DNA from: Streptomyces chryseus | GTDB lineage: Bacteria > Actinomycetota > Actinomycetes > Streptomycetales > Streptomycetaceae | Length of the DNA: 64,000 bases | Direction of reading: 5' to 3' | Assembly (NCBI RefSeq): GCF_014650755.1 | Contig: NZ_BMVO01000026.1 | Location: forward strand, 32,998 to 96,997 | In this document: positions 51,852-60,603 of the stretch, in pieces | Numbering within the stretch: the first letter of the stretch is position 1 | How the letters are laid out: the number at the start of each line of letters is the position of its first letter | Notes under the pieces: model-generated | The model's input: the letters and a program-made list of their open reading frames with translations, nothing else | What the model was told of the DNA's origin: nothing | Database searches by the model: none | Translations under genes and position numbers: made by a program

Positions 51852-54800
51852 TCAGTTGGTGCCGATCTTCGCGAGCAGGTCCACGATCCGGCCCTGGACC
51901 TCCGCGCTCGTCGAGCGCTCCGCGAGGAACAGGACGGTCTCCCCGGAGGCCAGCCGGTGCAGTTCGCCCGCGTCCAGTCCGGCCGACGTGTAGACGACCA
52001 GCGGCGTGCGGTTCAACTGGCCGTTCGCGCGCAGCCAGTCGACGATTCCGGCGCGGCGGCGGCGTACCTGCATCAGGTCCATCACCACCAGGTTCGGCCG
52101 CATCTGCGTCGCCAGCGTGACCGCCTCGGTGTCCGTCCCGGCGCGCGCTACCTGCATGCCGCGCCGCTCCAGCGTCTCCGTGAGCGCGAGCGCGATCTCC
52201 TCGTGCTCCTCGATCAGCAGGACGCGCGACGGATGCTGCTCGCTGTCGCGCGGCGCGAGGGCCTTCAGCAGTACGGCGGGATCGGCGCCGTACGCCGCCT
52301 CACGCGTCGCCTGCCCGAGCCCGGCCGTCACCAGGACGGGGACCTCGGCGGCGACCGCGGCCTGGCGCAGGGACTGCAGCGCCGTACGGGTGATGGGCCC
52401 GGTCAGCGGGTCGACGAACAGCGCGGCGGGGAACGCCGCGATCTGCGCGTCGACCTCCTCGCGGGAGTGCACGATCACCGGGCGGTAGCCGCGGTCGCTC
52501 AGCGCCTGCTGCGTCGAGACGTCCGGGGCCGGCCACACCAGCAGGCGGCGCGGGTTGTCGAGCGGCTCGGGGGGCAGCTCGTCGTCGACGGGCAGCGGCT
52601 GGGGGCGGTTGGCCACCTCGACGGCGCCGTTGGGGCCGTCCAGCGGCTCGGGGCCCTCGGAGCCCTCGTCGGGTGCCCCTATGGCGTACGCCCGCCCCTC
52701 GGCCTGCGCCGACAGCCGCTGCTGGAGCGGGCCCTGGCCCTGGGGGTGCGGCCGGGCGCCGGGCTCGGCGGCGTCCTGCGTCGCGGTGCCCTCGGCGGGC
52801 GTGGACGGCTGCGTCTCCGGTCGTACGGCGGCGAGCTTGCGGCGCCGCCCGGAGCCCAGGGTCTGGTTCTGCTGCTGGGCGACCTGCTGGGCGAACGGCA
52901 TGCCCTGCCCGAGGGTGCGCACGCTGAACGCCCGGCCCTGGGTGGAGTCGGCGGCCGGCGGGGGCGTGTGCCCGGTCGCCGGCGCCTCGGCGGGCAGGGG
53001 CTGGGCGGGCGGCAACGGCTGGGCCGTGCGGGGCTGCTGGGCCGGGGCGGGGGGTGCGGGTGCGACGTCGTGGGGGCCGGTCGCCGCGTTCGGGCCGGCG
53101 GCGGCGTTCGGGACGCCTGAACCTGCCGCGTCGCCGGGGCCGTCCGGGCCGGTCCCGGCGTGCGAGCCGGTCGAGCCGTTCGGTCCGGCCGCGCCCCGGG
53201 GGCCGGGCCCGCTGTCCGGGCCGGGCGCACCGGTGGACGCGGCAGCGCTGTCGGGGCCGGTCGCCGCACCCGGCGCACCGTTGAACGTGTGCGCGGCTCT
53301 CGGACCGGCCGCGCCCGTCGGACCGCTCGCCGGGCTCATCGCGCGGTGGGGGCCGACGAGGCCGTTGGGGCTTACGGGGCCGTTGGGGCCGACGGGGCTG
53401 CTTGGGGCGTCCGCCGCGCCCAGCGGACCCGCCGCCTCCGGCGCGCCGCTCAGGCCGATCGCACCGTTCGTGTTCGAGGTGCCGACTCCCTCGGCCTCGT
53501 TCTCGGCCACGTCCGTCGCCGCGGCGGCGAAGCCGGGGGCGGGCCAGGTCTGGGTCGTGCCGGTGGTCGTCGCGGTGGCTCCGCCGGGGGCGGCCGACCA
53601 GTTCGGAGGTACGGAGACGGCGCCGCTGTCGTGCCCGGCGGCCGCCGGGAACCCGGCCGGACCCGGCGTGCCGTTCGCCGGCCAGTTCTGCGGGGCGTCG
53701 CCGCGTGCCCTGCGCCGCCCCGTGGGAGCGGGAGCGGGGTGCGGCTGCGGCGGGGTGTGGTCGGTGTCCGGAGCGGTGCGTACGGCGTCGTGGCGGCCCG
53801 GCAGCGAGGCGTCCGCGACACCTGCGGTCGGCGGCACGCGGTCGGCGTCGGCCGGCGGGAGCGCGAACGGGCTGCGGGGCGCCTCGGACCGTTCCTGCGC
53901 CGGAGCGAGCGCCCGGCGCGCACGGCGCCCGGAAGGCTGCTGCTGCGGAGCCTCGCTCCCGGCGCTCGGTGCGGAGGGCAACGCGGGAAGCGCGGGCACA
54001 TTGTCGTGCGCCACGCCCTCGCCGCGACGCGCACGCCGGCCGGACCCCGGTCCGTCGACGGGCACGCCCTGCGGCGGCACCGTCTCCCCGAGCGCCGCGC
54101 GCCCGGTACCGTGCGCCCCCTCGGACGCCGTGACGACGGAGCCCTCGGAGACGGCGCCCGAAGCACCGGGCGGTGCGGCGGCCGGCAGCGCGGCGCGCAG
54201 CTCCACGGCGCCACCGCCGCCCGTACGTCCCTCGCCGCCGTCCTCGCCGGGACTCGGCCGCCCGCGCCTGCGCCCCGTACCACCGGAGCCGGAACCGGAC
54301 GCGGCGCCGGAAGCCTCCGCCCCCTCCCCCGCCGCCTGCGCCGGAATGCGCTCCTGCGGCCCCGCCTCGCCCGGCCCGCCACGGCGCGCCCGGCGTCGCC
54401 CGGTGGGCGCGGCGGCCTCGCCGTCGGCGCCCGCGTCGCGCTTGCCGTCGGGCTCCAGGAAGGCGTCCGTGGACGAGCGCCGTGCCCGCCGCCCGCCGCC
54501 GTCCGCCGGAGCCGACTGCTGCGCCGGCACCGGAACCGGGTCAGGAACGGAAGGCTTGCCCTGCGGCGGAGCGATCGCCCCGGAGCCCGCCCCGAGCGGC
54601 ACCTCCAGTACGTACGCGTTCCCGCCCATACCCGGCACTTCGTGCGTCTGGAGTACGCCGCCGTGGGCCGCCACGATGCCGCGCACGATCGGCTCGTGCA
54701 CCGGGTCGCCCCCGGCGTACGGCCCGCGCACCTCGATCCGTACGACCTCGCCGCGCTGCGCCGCCGCGACCACGATCGTCGAGTCCGCGTAGCCACCGCC

Positions 54801-56108
54801 GGGCGCCGCCGTCGGGGCCTTGCCCGTCGAGTCGATCCCCGCCACGTCGGCGACGAGGTGCGCGAGCGCCGTCGCCAGCCGACCCGCGTCCACCTCGGCC
54901 TCGATCGGCGGCGCGTGCACCGCGAACTGGGCGCGCCCCGGGCCGATCAGTTCGATCGCGCCCTCGACACCGGCCGCCACGACGCCGTCCAGCAGGACCG
55001 TCTGCTTGTCGAGCTGCTCGGTGCCCGCCGCCAGCCGCTGGAAGCCCAGGACATTGTCGACAAGAGTGGTCATACGGGCGTATCCGGCCGCCAGGTGATG
55101 CAGGATCTGGTTCGCCTCGGGCCACAGCTGCCCGGCCGGGTCGGAGGCCAGCGTCCCCAGCTCGCCCCGCAGTTCCTCCAGCGGCCCGCGCAGCGAGTCG
55201 CCCAGTACGGCGGTCAGCTGGGCGTGCCGCCCGGCCATCTCCTCGTACCGCTTGGTCTCGCGGTCGAGCACCTCCGCCTGCTTCTCGACCAGTTCGTCGT
55301 ACGGCCGGCGGTCGGTGAAGGTCATCACGGCGCCGACCAGCTGGTCGCCGTCCCGTACCGGAGCGGTGGTGAGGTCCACGGCGACCGGCTTGCCGTTCTT
55401 CGCCCACAGGACCTGCCCGCGCACCCGGTGCTTGCGCCCGGACTTGAGGGTGTCGGCGAGGGGCGAGTCCTCGTACGGGAAGGCCGTGCCGTCGGCCTTC
55501 GAGTGGATCGCGAGGGGGTGCAGCTCCTTGCCGCCGAGGTCGCTCGCGCGGTAACCCAGTATCTGGGCGGCGGCCGGATTGACCAGGACGACGCGTCCGT
55601 CCGTGTCGGTCCCGACGACACCCTCGGACGCGGCGCGCAGGATCATCTCGGTCTGGCGCTGGGAGCGGGCCAGTTCGGCCTCGGTGTCGACGGTCCCGGA
55701 AAGATCGCGGACGACGAGCATCAGCAGCTCGTCGCCGGTGTAGCCGGAGCGCTCGGTGTGGGACGCGTAGGCGTCCCGGCCGTCCTCCAGGTTCGCGCTG
55801 GTCACCTCGACCGGGAACTCCGTCCCGTCCGTGCGCCGCGCGATCATCCGGGTCGGCTTCGTACGCCCTTGATCGTCCGCGCCGTCGGCCCGCCGCATCG
55901 ATCCGGGGATCAGCTTCGAGTCGAACGTCGGCAGCAGGTCGAGCAGTCCGCGCCCGACGAGTCCGGTGCCGGGCGACTCGAACGTCTCCAGGGCGATGGT
56001 GTTGGCATTGACGACGGTGCCGTTGCAGTTGACGAGCAACAGCCCGTCAGGAAGTGCGTCGAGTATCGCTGCGAGGCGAGCAGCGCCTCGGGATGGCCTG
56101 CTGCTCAC
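51852..56108 (-). CDS. Large PAS/pseudo-histidine-kinase/double-receiver regulatory protein
   Basis: The 1418-residue protein has PAS domains in the N-terminal ~260 residues (AAILDALPDGLLLVNCNGTV, RAASEGVVGTDTDGRVVLVN, a third with a methyl-accepting-like segment). A kinase core (~290-490) follows in which the phosphoacceptor block reads GDSLRGPL, so the His is Asp. The ATPase N-box also lacks the Asn and the G-boxes are eroded. Residues ~535-1090 are a Gly/Pro/Ala disordered region with at least five GRRRARR-type motifs. Two receiver domains end the protein; the last keeps VVMDLMQ. It looks like a scaffold rather than a kinase. GTG 56108 follows GGAGGAACC. Confidence 0.82.
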   Translation of the reverse strand: MSSRPSRGAARLAAILDALPDGLLLVNCNGTVVNANTIALETFESPGTGLVGRGLLDLLPTFDSKLIPGSMRRADGADDQGRTKPTRMIARRTDGTEFPVEVTSANLEDGRDAYASHTERSGYTGDELLMLVVRDLSGTVDTEAELARSQRQTEMILRAASEGVVGTDTDGRVVLVNPAAAQILGYRASDLGGKELHPLAIHSKADGTAFPYEDSPLADTLKSGRKHRVRGQVLWAKNGKPVAVDLTTAPVRDGDQLVGAVMTFTDRRPYDELVEKQAEVLDRETKRYEEMAGRHAQLTAVLGDSLRGPLEELRGELGTLASDPAGQLWPEANQILHHLAAGYARMTTLVDNVLGFQRLAAGTEQLDKQTVLLDGVVAAGVEGAIELIGPGRAQFAVHAPPIEAEVDAGRLATALAHLVADVAGIDSTGKAPTAAPGGGYADSTIVVAAAQRGEVVRIEVRGPYAGGDPVHEPIVRGIVAAHGGVLQTHEVPGMGGNAYVLEVPLGAGSGAIAPPQGKPSVPDPVPVPAQQSAPADGGGRRARRSSTDAFLEPDGKRDAGADGEAAAPTGRRRARRGGPGEAGPQERIPAQAAGEGAEASGAASGSGSGGTGRRRGRPSPGEDGGEGRTGGGGAVELRAALPAAAPPGASGAVSEGSVVTASEGAHGTGRAALGETVPPQGVPVDGPGSGRRARRGEGVAHDNVPALPALPSAPSAGSEAPQQQPSGRRARRALAPAQERSEAPRSPFALPPADADRVPPTAGVADASLPGRHDAVRTAPDTDHTPPQPHPAPAPTGRRRARGDAPQNWPANGTPGPAGFPAAAGHDSGAVSVPPNWSAAPGGATATTTGTTQTWPAPGFAAAATDVAENEAEGVGTSNTNGAIGLSGAPEAAGPLGAADAPSSPVGPNGPVSPNGLVGPHRAMSPASGPTGAAGPRAAHTFNGAPGAATGPDSAAASTGAPGPDSGPGPRGAAGPNGSTGSHAGTGPDGPGDAAGSGVPNAAAGPNAATGPHDVAPAPPAPAQQPRTAQPLPPAQPLPAEAPATGHTPPPAADSTQGRAFSVRTLGQGMPFAQQVAQQQNQTLGSGRRRKLAAVRPETQPSTPAEGTATQDAAEPGARPHPQGQGPLQQRLSAQAEGRAYAIGAPDEGSEGPEPLDGPNGAVEVANRPQPLPVDDELPPEPLDNPRRLLVWPAPDVSTQQALSDRGYRPVIVHSREEVDAQIAAFPAALFVDPLTGPITRTALQSLRQAAVAAEVPVLVTAGLGQATREAAYGADPAVLLKALAPRDSEQHPSRVLLIEEHEEIALALTETLERRGMQVARAGTDTEAVTLATQMRPNLVVMDLMQVRRRRAGIVDWLRANGQLNRTPLVVYTSAGLDAGELHRLASGETVLFLAERSTSAEVQGRIVDLLAKIGTN

Positions 56109-56346
56109 GACGACGGTTCCTCCCTGAACTACTGCACCTTGCCGACAGCCGGCCTCATTTTGCCCCTCGGGCCGCAAGCTGTCACTGGAGGGAGTCTAAA
56201 GGCAGGGGACATGCCCGCGACGGCGGATGAGGGGGAGCTCTCATCAAGGTGGTGTGCGCATGGGGGCACATCGGACGCGGCGGCGTATGCCCTGACCAGG
56301 TACGAGTGCCCCGCGGCGGTCACCGGGGCGGGCCCGCGCGAAGCGG

Positions 56347-56829
56347 TCAACGCACGCTGGGAAGCACCGGCTCCATCTGGCGCCAGCGGGAGATTTCGCA
56401 GCCATTGCCCTGATTGAACTTCGCGTCGACGTTTCGCCCGTTCCAGGTACCCGTGATCCGCGCGGTGGCCGGGCCGCCGTGCTGGTGGGTGCACATCCGG
56501 TCCTGCGGCACGGGCGCGAACGGGTCGCCGTCCTCCCCCGCGAGCTCCTTGAGCCGGTCGCAGGCGGCCCGCGGCTCCGGGTGCGTGCCGCCGGCCGGCC
56601 CGCAGGTCAGCTCGTACGTCCCGTTGGCGGCGCGGTTCCCCGTCTCGGCCGTCGTCACGGTCAGCCGGTCCTGCGTGTCCTGCGCCTTGTCGTCCGTGTC
56701 GGCCGTGTTCTGGAGTACTTCCTGGAGCACGGGGAGCGGGATCGGCGCGGCCGCGGCGGAGGCGCCGGGGGCGGCGGCGGACAGTGCGGCGAAGGACGCG
56801 GCGGCGGTGAGGGTGAGACGGCGCAGCAT
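56347..56829 (-). CDS. Streptomyces subtilisin inhibitor (SSI) family protein
   Basis: The 160-residue protein has a signal peptide (LTLTAAASFAALSAAAPGAS) and the SSI fold: LTCGPAGGTHPEPRAACDRL, VPQDRMCTHQHGGPATARI, ITGTWNGRNVD and GNGCEISRW. The four Cys for two disulfides are present. SSI proteins bind subtilisin-like and trypsin-like proteases outside the cell and are active as dimers. At the reactive loop (MCPM in the type protein) this one reads MCTH, so P1 appears to be His. Its sequence is divergent but the length is normal. Confidence 0.9.
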   Translation of the reverse strand: MLRRLTLTAAASFAALSAAAPGASAAAAPIPLPVLQEVLQNTADTDDKAQDTQDRLTVTTAETGNRAANGTYELTCGPAGGTHPEPRAACDRLKELAGEDGDPFAPVPQDRMCTHQHGGPATARITGTWNGRNVDAKFNQGNGCEISRWRQMEPVLPSVR

Positions 56830-56916
56830 GGAGGCTCCTGAGGTTCAAGAGGGGGCGGGAGTGCCCCGCACTCTCTAACGCTCCGCAGAGCCCGGCGTTG
56901 CGCAACCGGTAAGACT

Positions 56917-56943
56917 TTGCCCTGGCACCCGACCGCCTAGTAC
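56917..56943 (+). promoter_or_regulatory. Candidate promoter of tRNA-Ser(GCT)
   Basis: TTGCCC (56917-56922) and TAGTAC (56938-56943) form a -35/-10 pair with 15-bp spacing, about 80 bp before the tRNA. Confidence 0.35.
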
Positions 56944-57023
56944 CGTGGTCTGCGATTGGTGGCATCCCGCAAGGCTGTGTCATCATCTGCACGCACCCAC
57001 TCGCGCAGGCGAGAGAGTGTGCT

Positions 57024-57114
57024 GGAGGCGTCGCCTAGTCCGGTCTATGGCGCCGCACTGCTAATGCGGTTTGGGTCTTAAAGCCCATCGAGGGTTCAAA
57101 TCCCTCCGCCTCCG
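57024..57114 (+). tRNA. tRNA-Ser (anticodon GCT)
   Basis: The 91-nt class II tRNA has acceptor arms GGAGGCG/CGCCTCC, anticodon stem CCGCA/TGCGG around loop CTGCTAA (GCT), and the long variable arm of tRNA-Ser. It reads AGC/AGU codons. Confidence 0.97.
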
Positions 57115-57124
57115 CGCTTGATCA

Positions 57125-57156
57125 CCGAAGCCCCGGTCCACGGACCGGGGCTTCGG
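57125..57156 (+). terminator. 15-bp hairpin after tRNA-Ser(GCT)
   Basis: CCGAAGCCCCGGTCC (57125-57139) pairs with GGACCGGGGCTTCGG (57142-57156), 11 bp after the tRNA. Confidence 0.8.
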
Positions 57157-57288
57157 TCGTTCCATGCCCGCCTGGAGGTCGTTTCCGCAGCTCAGCACGG
57201 GTGCGGCCAATGGATTTCGCGTCACGGCGCAGGTCATGTAATGTTGTTCTCGCAACGCCGACGGGGCAGAAAAAGCCCGGAACGCCAA

Positions 57289-57361
57289 GCACTCGTAGCT
57301 TAACGGATAGAGCATCTGACTACGGATCAGAAGGTTGCAGGTTCGAATCCTGCCGAGTGCA
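57289..57361 (+). tRNA. tRNA-Arg (anticodon ACG)
   Basis: The 73-nt tRNA has acceptor arms GCACTCG/CGAGTGC, anticodon stem TCTGA/TCAGA around loop CTACGGA (ACG), and T-arm loop TTCGAAT. The ACG anticodon is normally read as inosine. Confidence 0.97.
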
Positions 57362-57368
57362 CAGCAGG

Positions 57369-57404
57369 CCAGAGGCCCTCAGGAGAAATCCTGAGGGCCT
57401 CTGG
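57369..57404 (+). terminator. Perfect 16-bp GAAA tetraloop hairpin after tRNA-Arg
   Basis: CCAGAGGCCCTCAGGA (57369-57384) pairs with TCCTGAGGGCCTCTGG (57389-57404) over GAAA, followed by TGTTTC. Confidence 0.85.
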
Positions 57405-57603
57405 TGTTTCCCGTGTGGTGGCGAAGGGGCGTCCAGGAGTGAGCCGCACGTGTGACGGGTGTTCCGGGTGGTGAAGATCAGGCGTGGCTGTCCTACCGGA
57501 GATCCCCGGCGCTTTCCGGTCGCCCGGCCGACTTCCACGTCAGGTCCCGGACCTGGCGACGGCCGCTCCACCGGCCTCGGGCAGCCTCTGCGAGCATGCT
57601 GGG

Positions 57604-58089
57604 ATGAGCATCGAGAGCCCGGCGTACTCCAACCCTTGCCACGTGGCACTTCGGGTTGGCTCCACCAGTTCCGGCAGGCCGGTGTTCGAGACGCTTCCTG
57701 CCAGGGCGGTCGGGCCCGGCAGCTATGAGCTGTTGGGCAGCCCCGGCATGGTCGAGGGCTGCGCGGCGGGCGACTTGCTGAAGATCGATGCCGACGGGCT
57801 GTTCCAGATCGAGCGGCGAGGCCCGAACCTCTGCGTCCAAGCATTCGGCGAGCCTCCCTTTGCTGCTGAGTCGCTGGAATCCCTGATCAACGCCTTCGCC
57901 CCCCTCGACGGCCTGGTGGAGGCGCCTTCCGACCGGCGTTTCATCGTGGTGACGGTGCCGGTTGCTGCCGGATTCCCCGCCGTCGAGGCAGTGATGGACA
58001 CGTGGGCGGCAAGTGTGAACGTGGTGCTCGAATGGGGATTCAGCAACGTGTTCGGACCGGAGGGAGAGCCGCTGAACTGGTGGCAGTGA
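57604..58089 (+). CDS. DUF4265 family protein
   Basis: The 161-residue protein matches the DUF4265 layout: HVALRVGSTSSGRPVFETLP, then SYELLGSP, GCAAGDLLKIDADGLFQIER and RGPNLCVQAFG. The role of the family is unknown. The start is the ATG at 57604, preceded by GGGATG only, so the ribosome site is weak. It sits between tRNA-Arg and a tRNA-Ser fragment, in what looks like an accessory patch. Confidence 0.8.
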   Translation: MSIESPAYSNPCHVALRVGSTSSGRPVFETLPARAVGPGSYELLGSPGMVEGCAAGDLLKIDADGLFQIERRGPNLCVQAFGEPPFAAESLESLINAFAPLDGLVEAPSDRRFIVVTVPVAAGFPAVEAVMDTWAASVNVVLEWGFSNVFGPEGEPLNWWQ

Positions 58090-58218
58090 CCAGCGTGCCC
58101 CACCCGTGACGGATCGGGCGGGAAGCCGCGGGGAACCACAGCGACGGGCACGCACCCGCACAGCAAGCCGGCCCCTGACCATCGTGCCTGGTCAGAGGCC
58201 GTTCTCGCTGCTCTCGGC

Positions 58219-58273
58219 GCGGTGGGTGTGGGATGCGGATCCACGGTGACACCGCTGCCACGACGGTTTTCAA
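58219..58273 (-). repeat. 55-nt degenerate 3' fragment of tRNA-Ser(TGA), possible att remnant
   Basis: Reading the minus strand, the segment matches positions 37891-37945 of the tRNA-Ser(TGA) locus at 50 of 55 bases, from the anticodon loop to just past the 3' end. Four of the five mismatches fall in the T-arm. Its left end overlaps the DUF6193 stop codon. It is inverted relative to the intact gene. This is the typical extent of a tyrosine-integrase attachment core. Confidence 0.75.
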
Positions 58274-58635
58274 GAGTGCTGGCCCGCTGCCTCGTCGCCC
58301 GGATCCGGAGGCAGGTGAGCCACCACCAGGGCGACGGCGTCCTCAGCCGTTGCCACCTCTCCGAGGCTCGTGCGACCGGCCGTGTAGACGCTGTACGGCG
58401 GCTCACCCAGCACGATGTACGGCAGGTCATCAACCGGAGGCCCGCACCACGGGGGAGCGCTGCGGAGGAACTTGAGCGTGCCGTGGGTGTGGAAAGGGAA
58501 GAGACCGCGCAGCGCGGGCTCCGCGTATGCGGCAGCCGCGACGGGCGGCAGCGCGTCGTCGAACGAGCCTCGGGTCATGGGCCGACGCTCCACCAGCCAT
58601 GTCCACGCAGTCTCAACATCAGGGGCCTCGGGCAT
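58270..58635 (-). CDS. DUF6193 family protein
   Basis: The 121-residue protein resembles the DUF6193 family (often annotated near natural-product genes): AAAAYAEPALRGLFPFHTHG, LRSAPPWCGPPVDDLPYIVL and the C-terminal ATAEDAVALVVAHLPPDPG. The function is unknown. The ATG at 58635 is chosen. Its stop codon lies in the tRNA-Ser fragment, so the gene may have arrived with, or been cut by, an integrated element. Confidence 0.72.
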   Translation of the reverse strand: MPEAPDVETAWTWLVERRPMTRGSFDDALPPVAAAAYAEPALRGLFPFHTHGTLKFLRSAPPWCGPPVDDLPYIVLGEPPYSVYTAGRTSLGEVATAEDAVALVVAHLPPDPGDEAAGQHS

Positions 58636-58833
58636 GGTCGTACGATCCCGCGTCCGAAACCCTCCGGGCAACTCGCCGATGTGCTCCCGGAGTCCGGCGC
58701 CGGCTCGTCGAGGTGCGTTTTCTGGCTGTTCGCTGGCCAGGGCGTGGCGTGGGCTCTAATCTGGACAGTGACAAGATTGCCGGGTGCGGCTCTGTGAAGC
58801 CGCCCCGCAGCATCCACGAAGGTGAGATGGACG

Positions 58834-59244
58834 ATGCCGACGCTCCCCTGGACCACTCCCCACGCCGCTTCGCCGCACGCTCGCGCCGTCGTCATGGCCT
58901 CCCGGTTCGAGGTGCGGTCCCTGCGGGACGTGCCCCGGTTCTTCTGGAAGTCCCTCGCCGCGTGGTGGCAGGTGCGGTCCGCCCCGGGAGCGTACGGGGC
59001 ATCGCTCATCGCCCGGCCGACGCAGCGCGTCTTCTACACGCTCTCCGCCTGGGAGAGCCGGGAAGCGCTCTACGCGTACGCGAGGGCCGAACCGCACCGC
59101 GGCATCATGACCGGGCTGCGCGCGACCATGCGGGTCTCGACGTTCACGTTCTGGGAGGTGCCGGCCACGGAGCTGCCGATCGGCTGGGACGACGCGAAGC
59201 GCCGTATCGCCGACCAGGCGAGGAACGACGAGGCGTCGGTCTGA
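58834..59244 (+). CDS. DUF3291-like ABM-fold protein
   Basis: The 136-residue protein has the ferredoxin-like pattern SRFEVRSLRDVPRFFWKSLA, GASLIARPTQRVFYTLSAWE and RAEPHRGIMTGLRATMRVST. It resembles DUF3291/antibiotic-monooxygenase-fold proteins, some of which bind haem. The ATG follows GAAGGTGAG seven bases upstream. No partner gene is apparent, and the function is uncertain. Confidence 0.75.
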   Translation: MPTLPWTTPHAASPHARAVVMASRFEVRSLRDVPRFFWKSLAAWWQVRSAPGAYGASLIARPTQRVFYTLSAWESREALYAYARAEPHRGIMTGLRATMRVSTFTFWEVPATELPIGWDDAKRRIADQARNDEASV

Positions 59245-59297
59245 GGGGCGGCGGTCGTCGCGGGCCGGTTGTCAGTGGGGGCCGTTAGCCTGCCTGC

Positions 59298-60185
59298 ATG
59301 GGCTGGCTGTGCGGTGGTCTGCGGTGGGCGGAGGGGCGGCCGGCGCTCGGCTGGTACGGGGGCGGGGCGGTCCGGGAGGACGTCCGGCGCGTCAGCGAGC
59401 TGACCTACGGGGGCGACGTCGCGTTCCGGGTCGCGAGTGCGGAGCGCCGGTGCGTGGGGGCGCGCCGGGGCGGGTGTCCGCTGCGCGCCGTGGTGCCGGG
59501 GCGGAGCAGTGGCGGGCAGTGTGCGGAGTGCGCGCGGCTGGACCGGTCGCGGTCGGTGGCGGCGGACACGATGGCCGACGATCCCCGGCCGTACGCCGTC
59601 TATCTGGCCTGGTTCGGCCCCGGGATGGTCAAGGTCGGGATCACGGCCGACGAGCGCGGGTCCGCGCGGCTGCTGGAGCAGGGGGCCGTGACGTTCACCT
59701 GGCTGGGGCGCGGGCCGCTGATGGCGGCGCGGCGGACCGAGGAGCTGCTGCGGGCGGCGCTGGGGGTGCCCGACCGGATCGCGTACAAGGACAAGAGGGC
59801 GGTACGGGCCGCGCTGCCCGCGCGGACCGAGCGGGCGCGGGAGATCCAGGAGTGGCACCGGCGGGCCGGAGCGCTCGCGGGGTGGCCGGAGTCCCTGGAG
59901 CGGGCGCCGTTCGAGGCGGTGGACCACGCCGGGGCGTTCGGCCTCGAAGGGCTGCGGCCGATGACCGGCGTGGTGACCGAACTGGCGCCGGACGCGGTGG
60001 TCGCCGGGCGGCTGCTGGCGGCCGCCGGACCCGACCTGCACCTGGGGACGGCGGACGGCGGGGTGGTGGTGCTCGACACCCGGTTGATGAGCGGCTGGGA
60101 GCTGGCCGGCGCGGACGGCCGGGCGGCGGGCGTGAGCGTGCCGGTGAAGAGCATGGAGCGGGGCGTGCAGGGCGGGCTTTTCTGA
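59298..60185 (+). CDS. DUF2797 family zinc-binding protein
   Basis: The 295-residue protein has a Cys cluster (CVGARRGGCPLRAVV, then GGQCAEC) that probably binds zinc, followed by YAVYLAWFGPGMVKVGITAD and an LGVPDRIAYKDKRAVRAALP segment, which together are the DUF2797 pattern with a GIY-YIG-like strand. The function is unknown; a nucleic acid-related role is guessed from the GIY-YIG resemblance. TAGCCT (59286-59291) ends six bases before the ATG, suggesting a leaderless mRNA. Confidence 0.8.
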   Translation: MGWLCGGLRWAEGRPALGWYGGGAVREDVRRVSELTYGGDVAFRVASAERRCVGARRGGCPLRAVVPGRSSGGQCAECARLDRSRSVAADTMADDPRPYAVYLAWFGPGMVKVGITADERGSARLLEQGAVTFTWLGRGPLMAARRTEELLRAALGVPDRIAYKDKRAVRAALPARTERAREIQEWHRRAGALAGWPESLERAPFEAVDHAGAFGLEGLRPMTGVVTELAPDAVVAGRLLAAAGPDLHLGTADGGVVVLDTRLMSGWELAGADGRAAGVSVPVKSMERGVQGGLF

Positions 60186-60261
60186 CCGGAGGGTCAAGAC
60201 TCGGATCCCGTACGGCCATACGTCTGGACCGGGGGCACGTGGGCGGCGGAAGGTGATCACC

Positions 60262-60603
60262 ATGGACATCAGACCGTTCGCAGCGCATGAACCGCCCTAC
60301 CACGCGGTCGTATTCACCTCGGTGAGAAGGCAGGAGGGGGGAGCCGAGGGGTACGGCGGGGCCGCCCTGCGGATGGACGAGCTCGTCCGCGACGTGCCCG
60401 GCTTCCTCGGGTACGAGTCCGCCCGGACGCCGGGCGGGCTGGGGATCACCGTGGGGTACTTCCGGGACGAGGAGGCGATCCGCGCCTGGCAGCGGAACGC
60501 GGAGCACCGGTCCGCGCAGCAGCGGGGCCGGGACGACTGGTACGACAGCTACACCGTGCATGTCGCCAAGGTGGAACGGAGCTACGGCTTTGAGCGGGGC
60601 TGA
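60262..60603 (+). CDS. Antibiotic biosynthesis monooxygenase (ABM) family protein
   Basis: The 113-residue ABM-fold protein has YHAVVFTSVRRQEG, LVRDVPGFLGYESARTPGG and the family block AWQRNAEHRSAQQRGRDDWY then YTVHVAKVERSYGF. Members are cofactor-free monooxygenases or haem-degrading IsdG relatives. The ATG at 60262 has GGAAGG eight bases upstream. It overlaps the amidohydrolase gene by 14 bases. Confidence 0.85.
   Translation: MDIRPFAAHEPPYHAVVFTSVRRQEGGAEGYGGAALRMDELVRDVPGFLGYESARTPGGLGITVGYFRDEEAIRAWQRNAEHRSAQQRGRDDWYDSYTVHVAKVERSYGFERG

Noticed and set aside
53160..56417. 1085-codon plus frame opposite the PAS protein
   Set aside because: The frame is extended by the low-complexity GRRRARR region; the opposite strand has PAS and receiver motifs.
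37858..58273. The inverted tRNA-Ser pair as the ends of one integrated 20-kb island
   Set aside because: Integration makes direct repeats, whereas these are inverted, and the content between them is mostly ordinary core genes.
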